From contig NZ_CP049250.1 of assembly GCF_011046895.1 (NCBI RefSeq), positions 1,028,501-1,092,500 of the forward strand: 64,000 nucleotides of DNA, in the 5' to 3' direction. The position numbers and the translations under genes were made by a program. The notes below the pieces were generated by a model. The model had not been told where the DNA came from, did not search any database, and saw only the letters and a program-made list of their open reading frames with translations. The stretch comes from Rhizobium rhizoryzae. Lineage in GTDB: Bacteria > Pseudomonadota > Alphaproteobacteria > Rhizobiales > Rhizobiaceae. Below, piece by piece: positions 18,826-27,100 of this stretch (its first letter is position 1; each line of letters opens with the position of its first letter).

Positions 18826-19895
18826 GTCGGCTTCCTGCCGTTCAGCCGAACACATCGAGCGCGGTAGGCCTGTGGAGAGGCTGAAACGTCGTCAGGTAGT
18901 CCGGCGCCCGCCGCCAGCACAGCCAAAATCACGAGGCCGTAGGCGATGAGGACGATGCACCATCCGGCGAACCCCTGCGGCACGATCATCGCGAGCGGTA
19001 GAAGGATCAGAAGATTGATGAAAAACGCTGCTGTGGAGACGGGCCGCGCGCCTCCGAAGCGGCGAGACAGGCGCTGATAGGCATGTGCACGATGAGCCTG
19101 TGACAGCCTGTCGGCGCCCAGAAAGCGGACAATCAGTGTCGTTGTGGCGTCGGTCGCAAACAGAAGGGAGAGCAACAGCCATTGTGGCAGCGTCATCCAG
19201 CCCTGGACCAAGGTCTGGAACGCCAGTGCCACGATGATGAAGCCCAGAAAAGTACTGCCTGCATCACCCATGAAGATCTTTGCAGGAGGCCAGTTGAATA
19301 CAAGAAAGCCAAGGGTAGCAACCGCGACGATTGCCATCATCCACCAAGGCCATTGATCGAGGGCCGCAGGAACCTGAAGGAAGGAAAGTGTCATCGCAGA
19401 TACCATCATCGTCACGGCTTGCTGCCCTGCAATTCCATCGATCCCGTCCATGAAATTGAAAAGATTGATCCACCAGACTCCGCTGATGAGGAGAAGGAGA
19501 GTAAGCAAAGGCATCAGGATGAGGTTGGTCCCGCCGCTGAGCACTGCGACCGGTTGAGTGATGAGCAATGCACCCATGACGCATACTGTCTGGACAGCCA
19601 TTCTCAATCGCGCCGGAAGCGGATTGCGGTCATCGATGAAACCAACGACAGCGATGATGAGCGAAAGAAAAAGCAGGGCTAGATCGCTGAGTGTCGTTCC
19701 GGGAAGAAGAAAACCGGCCATGCAGGCAGCGATAACGATGCCAACGCCGCCGCCTGCCGGGGTTGGTTTCACGTGAGACGATCTTCCAAGAGGGATCTGG
19801 ATGAGGCCCAGCGCCGCTGCGTTGCGGATCATCACATAGACGCAAAATACGCTGACGGCGAAGCAGCCGATGAGAATGGCAATGTTGGCCAGCAT
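18822..19895 (-). CDS. Polyprenyl-phosphate HexNAc-1-phosphate transferase (MraY/WecA family)
   Basis: A 357-residue integral membrane glycosyltransferase 4 protein with about ten helices. Family motifs are HVKPTPAGGGVGI (residues about 43-55), GFIDDRNPLPARLRM (Mg-binding DD), NLFNFMDGIDGIAG (catalytic region near residue 150) and FNWPPAKIFMGDAGSTFLG. It would transfer a HexNAc-1-phosphate, here probably QuiNAc-1-P, to undecaprenyl phosphate and start O-antigen synthesis, like WreU. ATG 19895 follows AGGAG; the frame upstream of it is not conserved. First gene of the three-gene operon. Confidence 0.9.
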   Translation of the reverse strand: MLANIAILIGCFAVSVFCVYVMIRNAAALGLIQIPLGRSSHVKPTPAGGGVGIVIAACMAGFLLPGTTLSDLALLFLSLIIAVVGFIDDRNPLPARLRMAVQTVCVMGALLITQPVAVLSGGTNLILMPLLTLLLLISGVWWINLFNFMDGIDGIAGQQAVTMMVSAMTLSFLQVPAALDQWPWWMMAIVAVATLGFLVFNWPPAKIFMGDAGSTFLGFIIVALAFQTLVQGWMTLPQWLLLSLLFATDATTTLIVRFLGADRLSQAHRAHAYQRLSRRFGGARPVSTAAFFINLLILLPLAMIVPQGFAGWCIVLIAYGLVILAVLAAGAGLPDDVSASPQAYRARCVRLNGRKPT

Positions 19896-20029
19896 GCAGT
19901 GTTCTCTCCTGATGCCGCCTGCTCTAGAAGGCGTGCCCTGTCTTGTCCAGTCGAAGATCGGCAACGGCCCAGCGAGGTCTTGACTTCATCACGAAATCTT
20001 CTAATGAGTTCAGCCGAAAGGAAGCAAGA

Positions 20030-20149
20030 ATGTATCGCTGCGACAATCACATCGCTGCCTTCTGCCAACCGGCTCGACCAGCCGGATCGCTTCCCGTTGC
20101 ATCCGCATCCGAAAAAACCACGGCCAAAACGACGACGAAAACCGTCTGA
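20030..20149 (+). CDS. Putative Thr/Lys-rich leader peptide upstream of asd
   Basis: A 39-codon ORF, start ATG at 20030 after GGAAGC (20020-20025), stop TGA at 20147. The C-terminal end reads EKTTAKTTTKTV: six Thr and four Lys among the last twelve residues. Threonine and lysine are end products of the aspartate pathway that passes through Asd, the gene 113 bp downstream. Its AACCACGG (20116-20123, over Lys-Thr-Thr codons) is perfectly complementary to CCGTGGTT (20211-20218). This is the layout of an attenuation leader, but no hairpin with a T-run follows, so a classical terminator is lacking. No expression evidence can be read from sequence. Confidence 0.45.
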   Translation: MYRCDNHIAAFCQPARPAGSLPVASASEKTTAKTTTKTV

Positions 20150-20170
20150 CGTCTCTGGCCCACCGCTCTC

Positions 20171-20218
20171 TCCCCGGTCTGGCCGGGGATAAGGGATACA
20201 CGGCGCGTTTCCGTGGTT
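20171..20218 (+). promoter_or_regulatory. Hairpins between leader ORF and asd
   Basis: Two alternative stems: TCCCCGG/CCGGGGA (20171-20177 with 20183-20189) and CACGG/CCGTG (20199-20203 with 20211-20215). The second competes with pairing of CCGTGGTT (20211-20218) to the leader codons at 20116-20123. No oligo-T follows. Confidence 0.4.
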
Positions 20219-20262
20219 CCCCCCTCCCACATCCGAGGAGAGAAGAGAAAGAGAGCAGTAAC

Positions 20263-21297
20263 ATGGGTTTCAAGATTGCAATCGTCGGCGCGACCGGCAA
20301 TGTCGGACGGGAGATGTTGAACATCCTCTCCGAACGCGGTTTTCCAGCATCAGAAGTTGTCGCGCTGGCTTCCGCTCGCAGTCAGGGCACGGAAGTTTCC
20401 TTCGGCGACAAGACGCTGAAGGTTTCCAATCTCGACAATTACGATTTTTCCGATACGGACATCTGCCTGATGTCTGCCGGCGGCACGATCTCGCAGAAGT
20501 GGTCGCCGAAGATCGGCGCGCAGGGCTGCGTCGTCATCGATAACTCATCAGCCTGGCGTTATGATTCGGAAGTTCCGCTGATCGTGCCGGAAGTTAACCC
20601 GGATGCGATTGCCGGCTTCACCAAGAAGAACATCATTGCAAATCCCAACTGCTCGACGGCGCAGCTTGTCGTCGCCCTGAAGCCCTTGCATGATGTCGCG
20701 AAGATCAAGCGTGTCGTCGTTTCGACCTATCAGTCCGTCTCCGGCGCGGGCAAGGAAGGCATGGACGAACTCTTTACACAGACGCGTGCTGTCTTCGTCG
20801 CAGACCCGGTTGAGTCCAAGAAGTTCACCAAGCGCATCGCGTTTAACGTAATTCCGCATATCGACGTGTTCATGGAAGACGGCTACACGAAGGAAGAGTG
20901 GAAGGTTCTGGCCGAAACCAAGAAGATGCTGGATCCGAAGATCAAGGTTACCTGCACCGCTGTGCGCGTGCCGGTCTTCATTGGTCACTCGGAGTCCGTC
21001 AATATCGAATTCGAAAACGAAATCACTGCCGATCAGGCACGTGATATTCTGCGCGAAGCTCCCGGTTGCCTTGTCATCGACAAGCACGAGAACGGCGGTT
21101 ACGTCACGCCTGTCGAATGCGCTGGTGAAGATGCCACCTACATCTCTCGCATCCGCGAAGATGCAACGGTCGAAAACGGTCTCAACATGTGGGTCGTTTC
21201 CGACAACCTGCGCAAGGGTGCTGCACTGAATGCCGTTCAGATCGCAGAGCTTCTCGTCAACCGCGGTCTTATCAAGCCGCGCAGCAAGGCGGCATAA
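20263..21297 (+). CDS. asd: Aspartate-semialdehyde dehydrogenase
   Basis: A 344-residue NADPH enzyme that reduces aspartyl phosphate to aspartate semialdehyde, the branch point for lysine/diaminopimelate, threonine and methionine. It begins FKIAIVGATGNVGREMLNIL (nucleotide binding), has the active-site cysteine in IANPNCSTAQLV near residue 133, and the loop SVSGAGKEGMDEL. Family-typical length. The region just before the ATG is purine-rich (GAGGAGAGAAGAG) but the best GGAG is about 25 bp away, so spacing is unusual. Ends before a good terminator. Confidence 0.97.
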   Translation: MGFKIAIVGATGNVGREMLNILSERGFPASEVVALASARSQGTEVSFGDKTLKVSNLDNYDFSDTDICLMSAGGTISQKWSPKIGAQGCVVIDNSSAWRYDSEVPLIVPEVNPDAIAGFTKKNIIANPNCSTAQLVVALKPLHDVAKIKRVVVSTYQSVSGAGKEGMDELFTQTRAVFVADPVESKKFTKRIAFNVIPHIDVFMEDGYTKEEWKVLAETKKMLDPKIKVTCTAVRVPVFIGHSESVNIEFENEITADQARDILREAPGCLVIDKHENGGYVTPVECAGEDATYISRIREDATVENGLNMWVVSDNLRKGAALNAVQIAELLVNRGLIKPRSKAA

Positions 21298-21326
21298 ACT
21301 TACGGTTTCGTAACCATGTTTCGGTA

Positions 21327-21354
21327 AGCCTCGCTCTCACGAGCGGGGCTTTTC
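21327..21354 (+). terminator. Terminator after asd
   Basis: AGCCTCGCT (21327-21335) and AGCGGGGCT (21342-21350, one G-T pair) followed by TTTTC. Confidence 0.75.
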
Positions 21355-21484
21355 TCTGGACAGTTCACGATCATTTCATAAGTGGTTGAGTTGTGCGCGA
21401 CGAAGCCTCTCGCCATAACCTCGACAGAAACAGGAACCCTGGTGGTGCGAAGAGCCGCGGTTCTGCAACGGATGGGATCAACGA

Positions 21485-22294
21485 ATGTTGAAATCGATCG
21501 CTGGCGGTGTTGCCGCCCTCGCAATGCTCCTCAGCGTCAGTGCAGCCCAGGCTGCATCCTGCGGAAACGATGCCTCGGGTTTCAATGCCTGGGTGGATAA
21601 TTTCAAGCGGGTTGCGCCATCCAAGGGTATTTCCCCCTCCGTGCTCGAGACGGCTTTTGCGAATGTGCAATATAACCGGCCGACCATTCGGGCTGACCGT
21701 GGTCAGAAAAGCTTCAAGCTTTCGTTCGACGAGTTCATGAAGAAGCGCGGCGGACAGGCGATCATCTCACGCGGCAAAAGCATGAAGTCTGCAAATGCGG
21801 CGCTGTTTGCCAATATTGAACGCCGCTACGGCGTTCCGGCTGGTCCCTTGCTTGCAATTTGGGGCATGGAAACCGGCTTTGGTTCCTTCCTGGGCGATCA
21901 GCATACGCTTTCTGCCGTAGCCACGCTGGCTTATGATTGCCGTCGCTCGGACTACTTCACGGAACAGCTTTATGCAGCTCTCCAGCTTGTTGCCCGCGGT
22001 GATCTTTCCACCACGGCGAAGGGTGCTGCCCATGGCGAGATCGGGCAGACGCAGTTCCTGCCGCTGAACGTCATTCGCTATGGTGCGGATGGCGACGGTG
22101 ACGGCCATGTCGACATGGTTCGTTCGCGCGCAGACGCCTTGGCATCGACAGCGAATTTCCTTGTCGGTCACGGATGGCAGCGTGGTGCTGGTTATCAGCA
22201 GGGACAGCCGAACTTCAAGGCTATCCAAGGCTGGAATGCAGCGACAGTGTATCAGCAGGCTATCGCCTATATCGGCGCTCAGATCGACGGCTGA
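21485..22294 (+). CDS. Lytic murein transglycosylase (MltB/SLT_2 family)
   Basis: A 269-residue periplasmic enzyme that cleaves peptidoglycan to 1,6-anhydro-muropeptides. It has a signal peptide (residues 1-25, ending SVSAAQAA), no lipobox, and the catalytic Glu in LLAIWGMETGFGSFLGD near residue 125. Later motifs AAHGEIGQTQFLPLNVIRY and the substrate-side DGDGDGHVD loop fit the MltB/SLT_2 fold. It lacks the C-terminal peptidoglycan-binding domain of some relatives. Own unit: terminators lie on both sides. Confidence 0.9.
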   Translation: MLKSIAGGVAALAMLLSVSAAQAASCGNDASGFNAWVDNFKRVAPSKGISPSVLETAFANVQYNRPTIRADRGQKSFKLSFDEFMKKRGGQAIISRGKSMKSANAALFANIERRYGVPAGPLLAIWGMETGFGSFLGDQHTLSAVATLAYDCRRSDYFTEQLYAALQLVARGDLSTTAKGAAHGEIGQTQFLPLNVIRYGADGDGDGHVDMVRSRADALASTANFLVGHGWQRGAGYQQGQPNFKAIQGWNAATVYQQAIAYIGAQIDG

Positions 22295-22316
22295 TACGCC
22301 CTTGATCCTGATTGGA

Positions 22317-22346
22317 GAGCGTCCCTTCCAAAGGGGCGCTTTTTTC
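22317..22346. terminator. Terminator after the transglycosylase gene
   Basis: AGCGTCCC (22318-22325), loop TTCCAAA, GGGGCGCT (22333-22340, one T-G pair), followed by TTTTTC. Its U-run is on the plus strand; the convergent carbonic anhydrase may use it less well. Confidence 0.75.
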
Positions 22347-22357
22347 TTTGGAGGTCG

Positions 22358-22999
22358 TTATGCCTGAGGCCGGATGAAATCGCCTGTCTTTCCATCCATG
22401 ACCCAAAGCTCGCCGGTCGAGATATCGAACCAGGCCCCGTGAATACGCATGCTGCCCTTTTCTTCCAGGATGCGGATGCAGGGGAAGGTCTTCAGATTCG
22501 CAATCGAATTGCGGATTGAAACGCGCTCGAGCGCCGTCTGCCGCTCTGACTGCGTCATGATCTCCGTGCTTGGGATCTGGTCGGCAGTCGAGCGAAGCAT
22601 GCCCATCCATTTGCCGATGAAATCGCCCGGTGAGAGGGGCTCGTCCATTGGGTCCAGTGCGGCCTGAATGCCGCCGCAGCGACCGTGACCCATCACGACG
22701 ATATCGCGAATCTTCAGAGCTTGTACGGCATATTCCAGGGCAGCCGATGTTGCGTGGAACTGTCCGTCCGGTTCGTAAGGCGGAACCAGATTGGCGACGT
22801 TTCGCACGACGAAAAGTTCACCCGGCCCGCAATTGAAAATGGTTTCCGGTGCTGCCCGCGAATCGCAGCACGCAATCATCAAGGTGTGCGGCTTCTGACC
22901 CTTTTCGGCGAGTGAGCGGTACCGCCCGCTCTCCTCCACATATCGCCCGCTCATGAAGTCTTCGTAGCCTTTCAGCAGGGAGACGGGAAAATCGCTCAT
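22358..22999 (-). CDS. Beta-class carbonic anhydrase
   Basis: A 213-residue zinc enzyme interconverting CO2 and bicarbonate. The zinc ligands are seen in IACCDSRAAPETI (Cys and the Asp/Arg dyad, residues about 43-48) and in VVMGHGRCGGIQAAL (His and Cys near residues 104-107), plus FVVRNVANLVPPY. Start at 22999 has AAGGATAAG. No neighbour clearly shares its pathway; it may supply bicarbonate to carboxylases. Confidence 0.94.
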   Translation of the reverse strand: MSDFPVSLLKGYEDFMSGRYVEESGRYRSLAEKGQKPHTLMIACCDSRAAPETIFNCGPGELFVVRNVANLVPPYEPDGQFHATSAALEYAVQALKIRDIVVMGHGRCGGIQAALDPMDEPLSPGDFIGKWMGMLRSTADQIPSTEIMTQSERQTALERVSIRNSIANLKTFPCIRILEEKGSMRIHGAWFDISTGELWVMDGKTGDFIRPQA

Positions 23000-23130
23000 G
23001 GTCAGGCTTATCCTTCAGATGAATTCAATGCCTCCCGCTTAAACCCGTAACGGGGCTTGCTCAACAATTTTGTCTTTTAATCACAAATGCGCTGGTCTGA
23101 TTGAGGTCTGGAGATCTACCTTGCCGACAT

Positions 23131-24003
23131 TCACCGCCGTTTTGCCCGTGATGGATGCATAAGATGTCGCATCTGCACCATGGCCATCGGCGCTGACAGG
23201 CTTGCAGAGTCCGTTTCCAGTCCAAGCTCGTCGCTGCCGCGTTTGGCTGTTCGTGCCAGGATCTCGAAGACGCTGGCAGTTGCGAGTTGCAAGGCCTTCT
23301 CTTCGGACATGCCGGAAAGCAATCGGGCAAGGAAGATGGCGGAGAGCAGATCGCCAAGCCCGTTCGGTGCGTTATCAATCAGCCGATGTTCCGCCAGAAG
23401 AGCGGTGTTACCGCTGATGTAAAGATTACCGGTGCCGCCAGCCATCATCGGGACCGCTGACGTAACCAGCATTCGCGAAGGACCGAGCGCGATTGCCGCG
23501 TCCATGATGGCGCTGTTGGTGTCAAGGTCGGCTTCGGCGAACCAGGCAAGTTCATATCGATTGGGCGTTGCCAGGGAAGCCAACGGCAACAGATGATCAC
23601 GAACCGCTTCTGCTGTCGCCTGAGGTACATAGAGGCCGCCTCTGTCGCCAATGACGGGATCACAGGCGTAGAACAGATCAGGATTTTTCTGACGCAGACT
23701 GTTGACCAGTCGCGCGGCAGCGGCCGGCTGATCCGGATGACCAAAGTAGCCGGTCAGCACGGCTTTGACCTCTCCCGTCCATGGGCTGCGAATAAGGTCA
23801 TCAATCATCTGTTCGAAGATGTCAGGCGGTGTCACCATGCGGGTCGATGGTCCGTGGCCCGGGTGCCAGGGTAACAGGACTGTCGGCATGGCCCATACGG
23901 GAACTCCCATGGTCTCTAATGCGAACACGGCCGCACGATTGCCGACGGAACCCCGAATCACGTGACTTGAGATCACAATGACCGCGCTTTGATCGTTTTT
24001 CAT
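23131..24003 (-). CDS. pdxY: Pyridoxal kinase
   Basis: A 290-residue ribokinase-family enzyme that phosphorylates pyridoxal in B6 salvage. Seen: ISSHVIRGSVGNRAAVFALE at the N-terminus (PdxK/PdxY signature), YACDPVIGDRGGLYVP near residue 115 and the anion-hole/catalytic motif PNGLGDLLSAIFLARLLSG near residue 225 with the Asp base. ATG 24003 has AAGGG about 12 bp upstream; a GTG at 24015 directly abuts that site and is unlikely. Divergent from gdhZ. Confidence 0.92.
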   Translation of the reverse strand: MKNDQSAVIVISSHVIRGSVGNRAAVFALETMGVPVWAMPTVLLPWHPGHGPSTRMVTPPDIFEQMIDDLIRSPWTGEVKAVLTGYFGHPDQPAAAARLVNSLRQKNPDLFYACDPVIGDRGGLYVPQATAEAVRDHLLPLASLATPNRYELAWFAEADLDTNSAIMDAAIALGPSRMLVTSAVPMMAGGTGNLYISGNTALLAEHRLIDNAPNGLGDLLSAIFLARLLSGMSEEKALQLATASVFEILARTAKRGSDELGLETDSASLSAPMAMVQMRHLMHPSRAKRR

Positions 24004-24177
24004 CGAATACGACACCCTTTCGAACCTGTTGAATCGATTTTACGACGATCGCGCCAAGAAAACGTATTGAATTCTGCCAAAACTTGTCCAAAGGCTGCCA
24101 TGCGGCTCTGATATGGCTGCAATATTCAAGAAATTCCTCAATATCTCATACAAAAAACAACTCTATGGGAGGAAATC

Positions 24178-27100
24178 ATGGCCGTAAGGCAAAATCCGAA
24201 ACGGGAAAAGCAGATCGAGTTGGCGCAAACTGTGCTGACGGACCATAGCGGGGTCCTTCTCGATCCGGCAATCCTGTTCGGGCGGGCGAGTAACGATGAT
24301 ATCGCCGCCTATACGCCGGAGATGCTGGCTGCCGCCGCGCTTCACGCAAGCGAAGAGCTGAAGGCCTGGAAGGGCGATGCGGCCAGGATCACTGTTTCGT
24401 CCTCAGACGACGTTCAGCCCAATGGCCAGCGCATATCCATCCTCACCATTATCGACCGGGATATGCCTTTCCTCTTCGATTCCGTCATGGGAGAGGTGAC
24501 CAGCACCCATCGCGATATCACGCTCGCGGTTCATCCTATTCTGGATTTTGAGCCAGGCTCGTCTCCTAAGCTTTATTCGCATGAGCGCAGTCAGGCAAAT
24601 GCACGGCATGTTAGCTTCATTCAGATCCATCTGGCGCTTTTGAGCGATGAGCAGGCTCACTCCCTGATCGAACGCCTGCGCCAGGTGTTGGATCGTGTCC
24701 ATTCCGCCATCAGCGACTGGAAGCCGATGCTGGATCTTCTCGACGCCGCCATGAGCGAACTTCCGGACAATGTGGCGCGCGGCCGCAAGATGCAGCGCGG
24801 GGAGGTTCTGGATTTCCTGAGCTGGCTGCGGGACGGAAATTTCATCTTCCTCGGTATGCGGGAGTATATCTATTCCGGCGATGGCGAAAGCGCGACCGTC
24901 GAGCGCGGAAAGGGTCGCGGTCTTGGGATTCTCTCCGATCCGGATGTTCTGGTTCTGCGCCAGGGCAAGGACAAGGTGACCACGACGCCGGAAATCCTGC
25001 AGTTTCTGCAGGGGCCGGATTACCTCATCGTTACCAAGGCCAATGTGAAGTCTGTCGTTCACAGGCGCGCCTACATGGATTACGTCGGCGTGAAGCGCTT
25101 TGACGCTGAGGGCAAGGTGACCGGCGAACTGCGGATCGTCGGTCTGTTCACCGCAACCGCCTATACGCATTCTGTCATCGACATTCCGCTGTTGCGCGAG
25201 AAGGTCGCCAAGGTCGAGGATCATTTCGGCTTCGACCCCTTGAGCCATTCCGGACGCATGCTCAAGAACACGCTGGAATCCTATCCGCGCGACGACCTGT
25301 TCCAGATCGATCCGGATCTTCTGGCGCGCTACTGCGAGCAGATCATGGAACTGGCGGAGCGTCCGCGCGTGCGTGCTCTGGCGCGTATCGACCACTTCGA
25401 TCGATTCGTATCCATCCTTGTCTATGTTCCACGTGAAAACTATGACTCGGTCGTTCGCGAAAAGATCGGCCACTACCTCGCCGAGGTGTTCCAGGGGCAT
25501 GTTTCAGCCTATTATCCGGCATTCCCGGAAGGCGGCACGGCGCGCGTGCACTTCATCATCGGACGCCGCGACGGGAAGACGCCGCGCGTCGCCCAGAGCA
25601 AGCTCGAAGATGCGATTCGCGATATCTCGACGCCTTGGGAAGAGCAGTTTGTCGCTCTTGCTGGCTCCAAAGTGCCGCAGTTGGAAACGACTTACGCCTT
25701 CCAGGAAGCTTTCACGCCAGCAGAAACGGTAGAAGATCTGGACGATATCCTTGCCTGCGGGCAGGGCGAAACCATCCGTATCGCTCTCTATGAGCGCAAG
25801 CTTGTGGAGGAAGGACGCAAGGTCCTATCCCTCAAGATTTTCCATGCGGAAGGACATCTGGCTCTATCGCGCCGTGTTCCGCTTCTCGAAAATCTCGGCT
25901 TCCAGGTCGTCAGCGAACGGACGTTCGATCTGTTCCTGAAGGCGGATGGCAAGCGCATCGTCGTGCACGACATGGAGCTGGAACTCACGGAACAGCGCTC
26001 CATCGATATGGTCAAAGAAGCGCCATTGGTTGAGGAGGCGTTTCTCGCCGCCTTCTCCGGTGCCGTCGACAATGACAGCTTCAACAGACTGGTGCTGCTC
26101 ACCGGGCTGTCCGTCCGCGAGACAAATGTCTTGCGTGCTTTCGCCCGCTATCTGCGCCAGACAGGCATCGTCTACTCGCAGGCCCATATCGCGGATACCC
26201 TCGCGCGCTATCCGCAGATCAGCCGCCGCCTTTTCGAACTGTTCCGGGACGGCTTCGATCCAAGCATTGGCGACAAGCAGCGCGAGCGCAAACTGGCGGA
26301 TCATCACGCAGCACTCGAAGGCGCACTCACTGCCGTTCCCAACCTGGACGACGACCGGACGCTGCGTCGCTACGTGAACCTCATCGACAGCACGTTGCGC
26401 ACCAACTATTTCCAGAAGGATGCCGATGGAAAGTCTAAGGCTATCCTAGCCTTCAAACTGGACCCCAGCCGCCTAGAAGGGTTGCCGCAGCCTCTGCCTT
26501 TCCGCGAAATCTTCGTATACGGCACTGAAGTGGAGGGCGTTCACCTTCGCTTCGGCAAGGTAGCCCGTGGTGGTCTTCGCTGGTCCGACCGCGGTGAAGA
26601 CTATCGCACGGAAGTGCTGGGCCTCGTGAAGGCGCAACAGGTCAAGAACGCAGTTATCGTACCGGTTGGTGCGAAGGGCGGATTCTTCCCGAAAAAGCTG
26701 CCTTCGCCAGCACAGCGCGATCTGTTCTTCAATGCGGGCCGCGATGCCTACAAGACCTTTATCCGTACGATGCTGTCCATCACCGATAATATCGTCGGCG
26801 GTGACATTATTGGCCCTGCCGATACGCTGCGACTGGATGGTGACGACCCATACTTCGTAGTGGCCGCCGACAAGGGAACTGCAACCTTCTCCGACACCGC
26901 AAATGGCTTGGCGCAGGAAGCAGGCTTTTGGCTGGATGATGCGTTCGCCTCCGGTGGTTCTGCCGGTTACGACCACAAGAAGATGGGTATTACCGCGCGT
27001 GGGGCCTGGGAAGCCGTCAAGCGCCACTTCCGCGAAATGAATATCGATATTCAGTCGACGCCGTTCACCGTGGCGGGTGTAGGAGATATGTCGGGCGACG

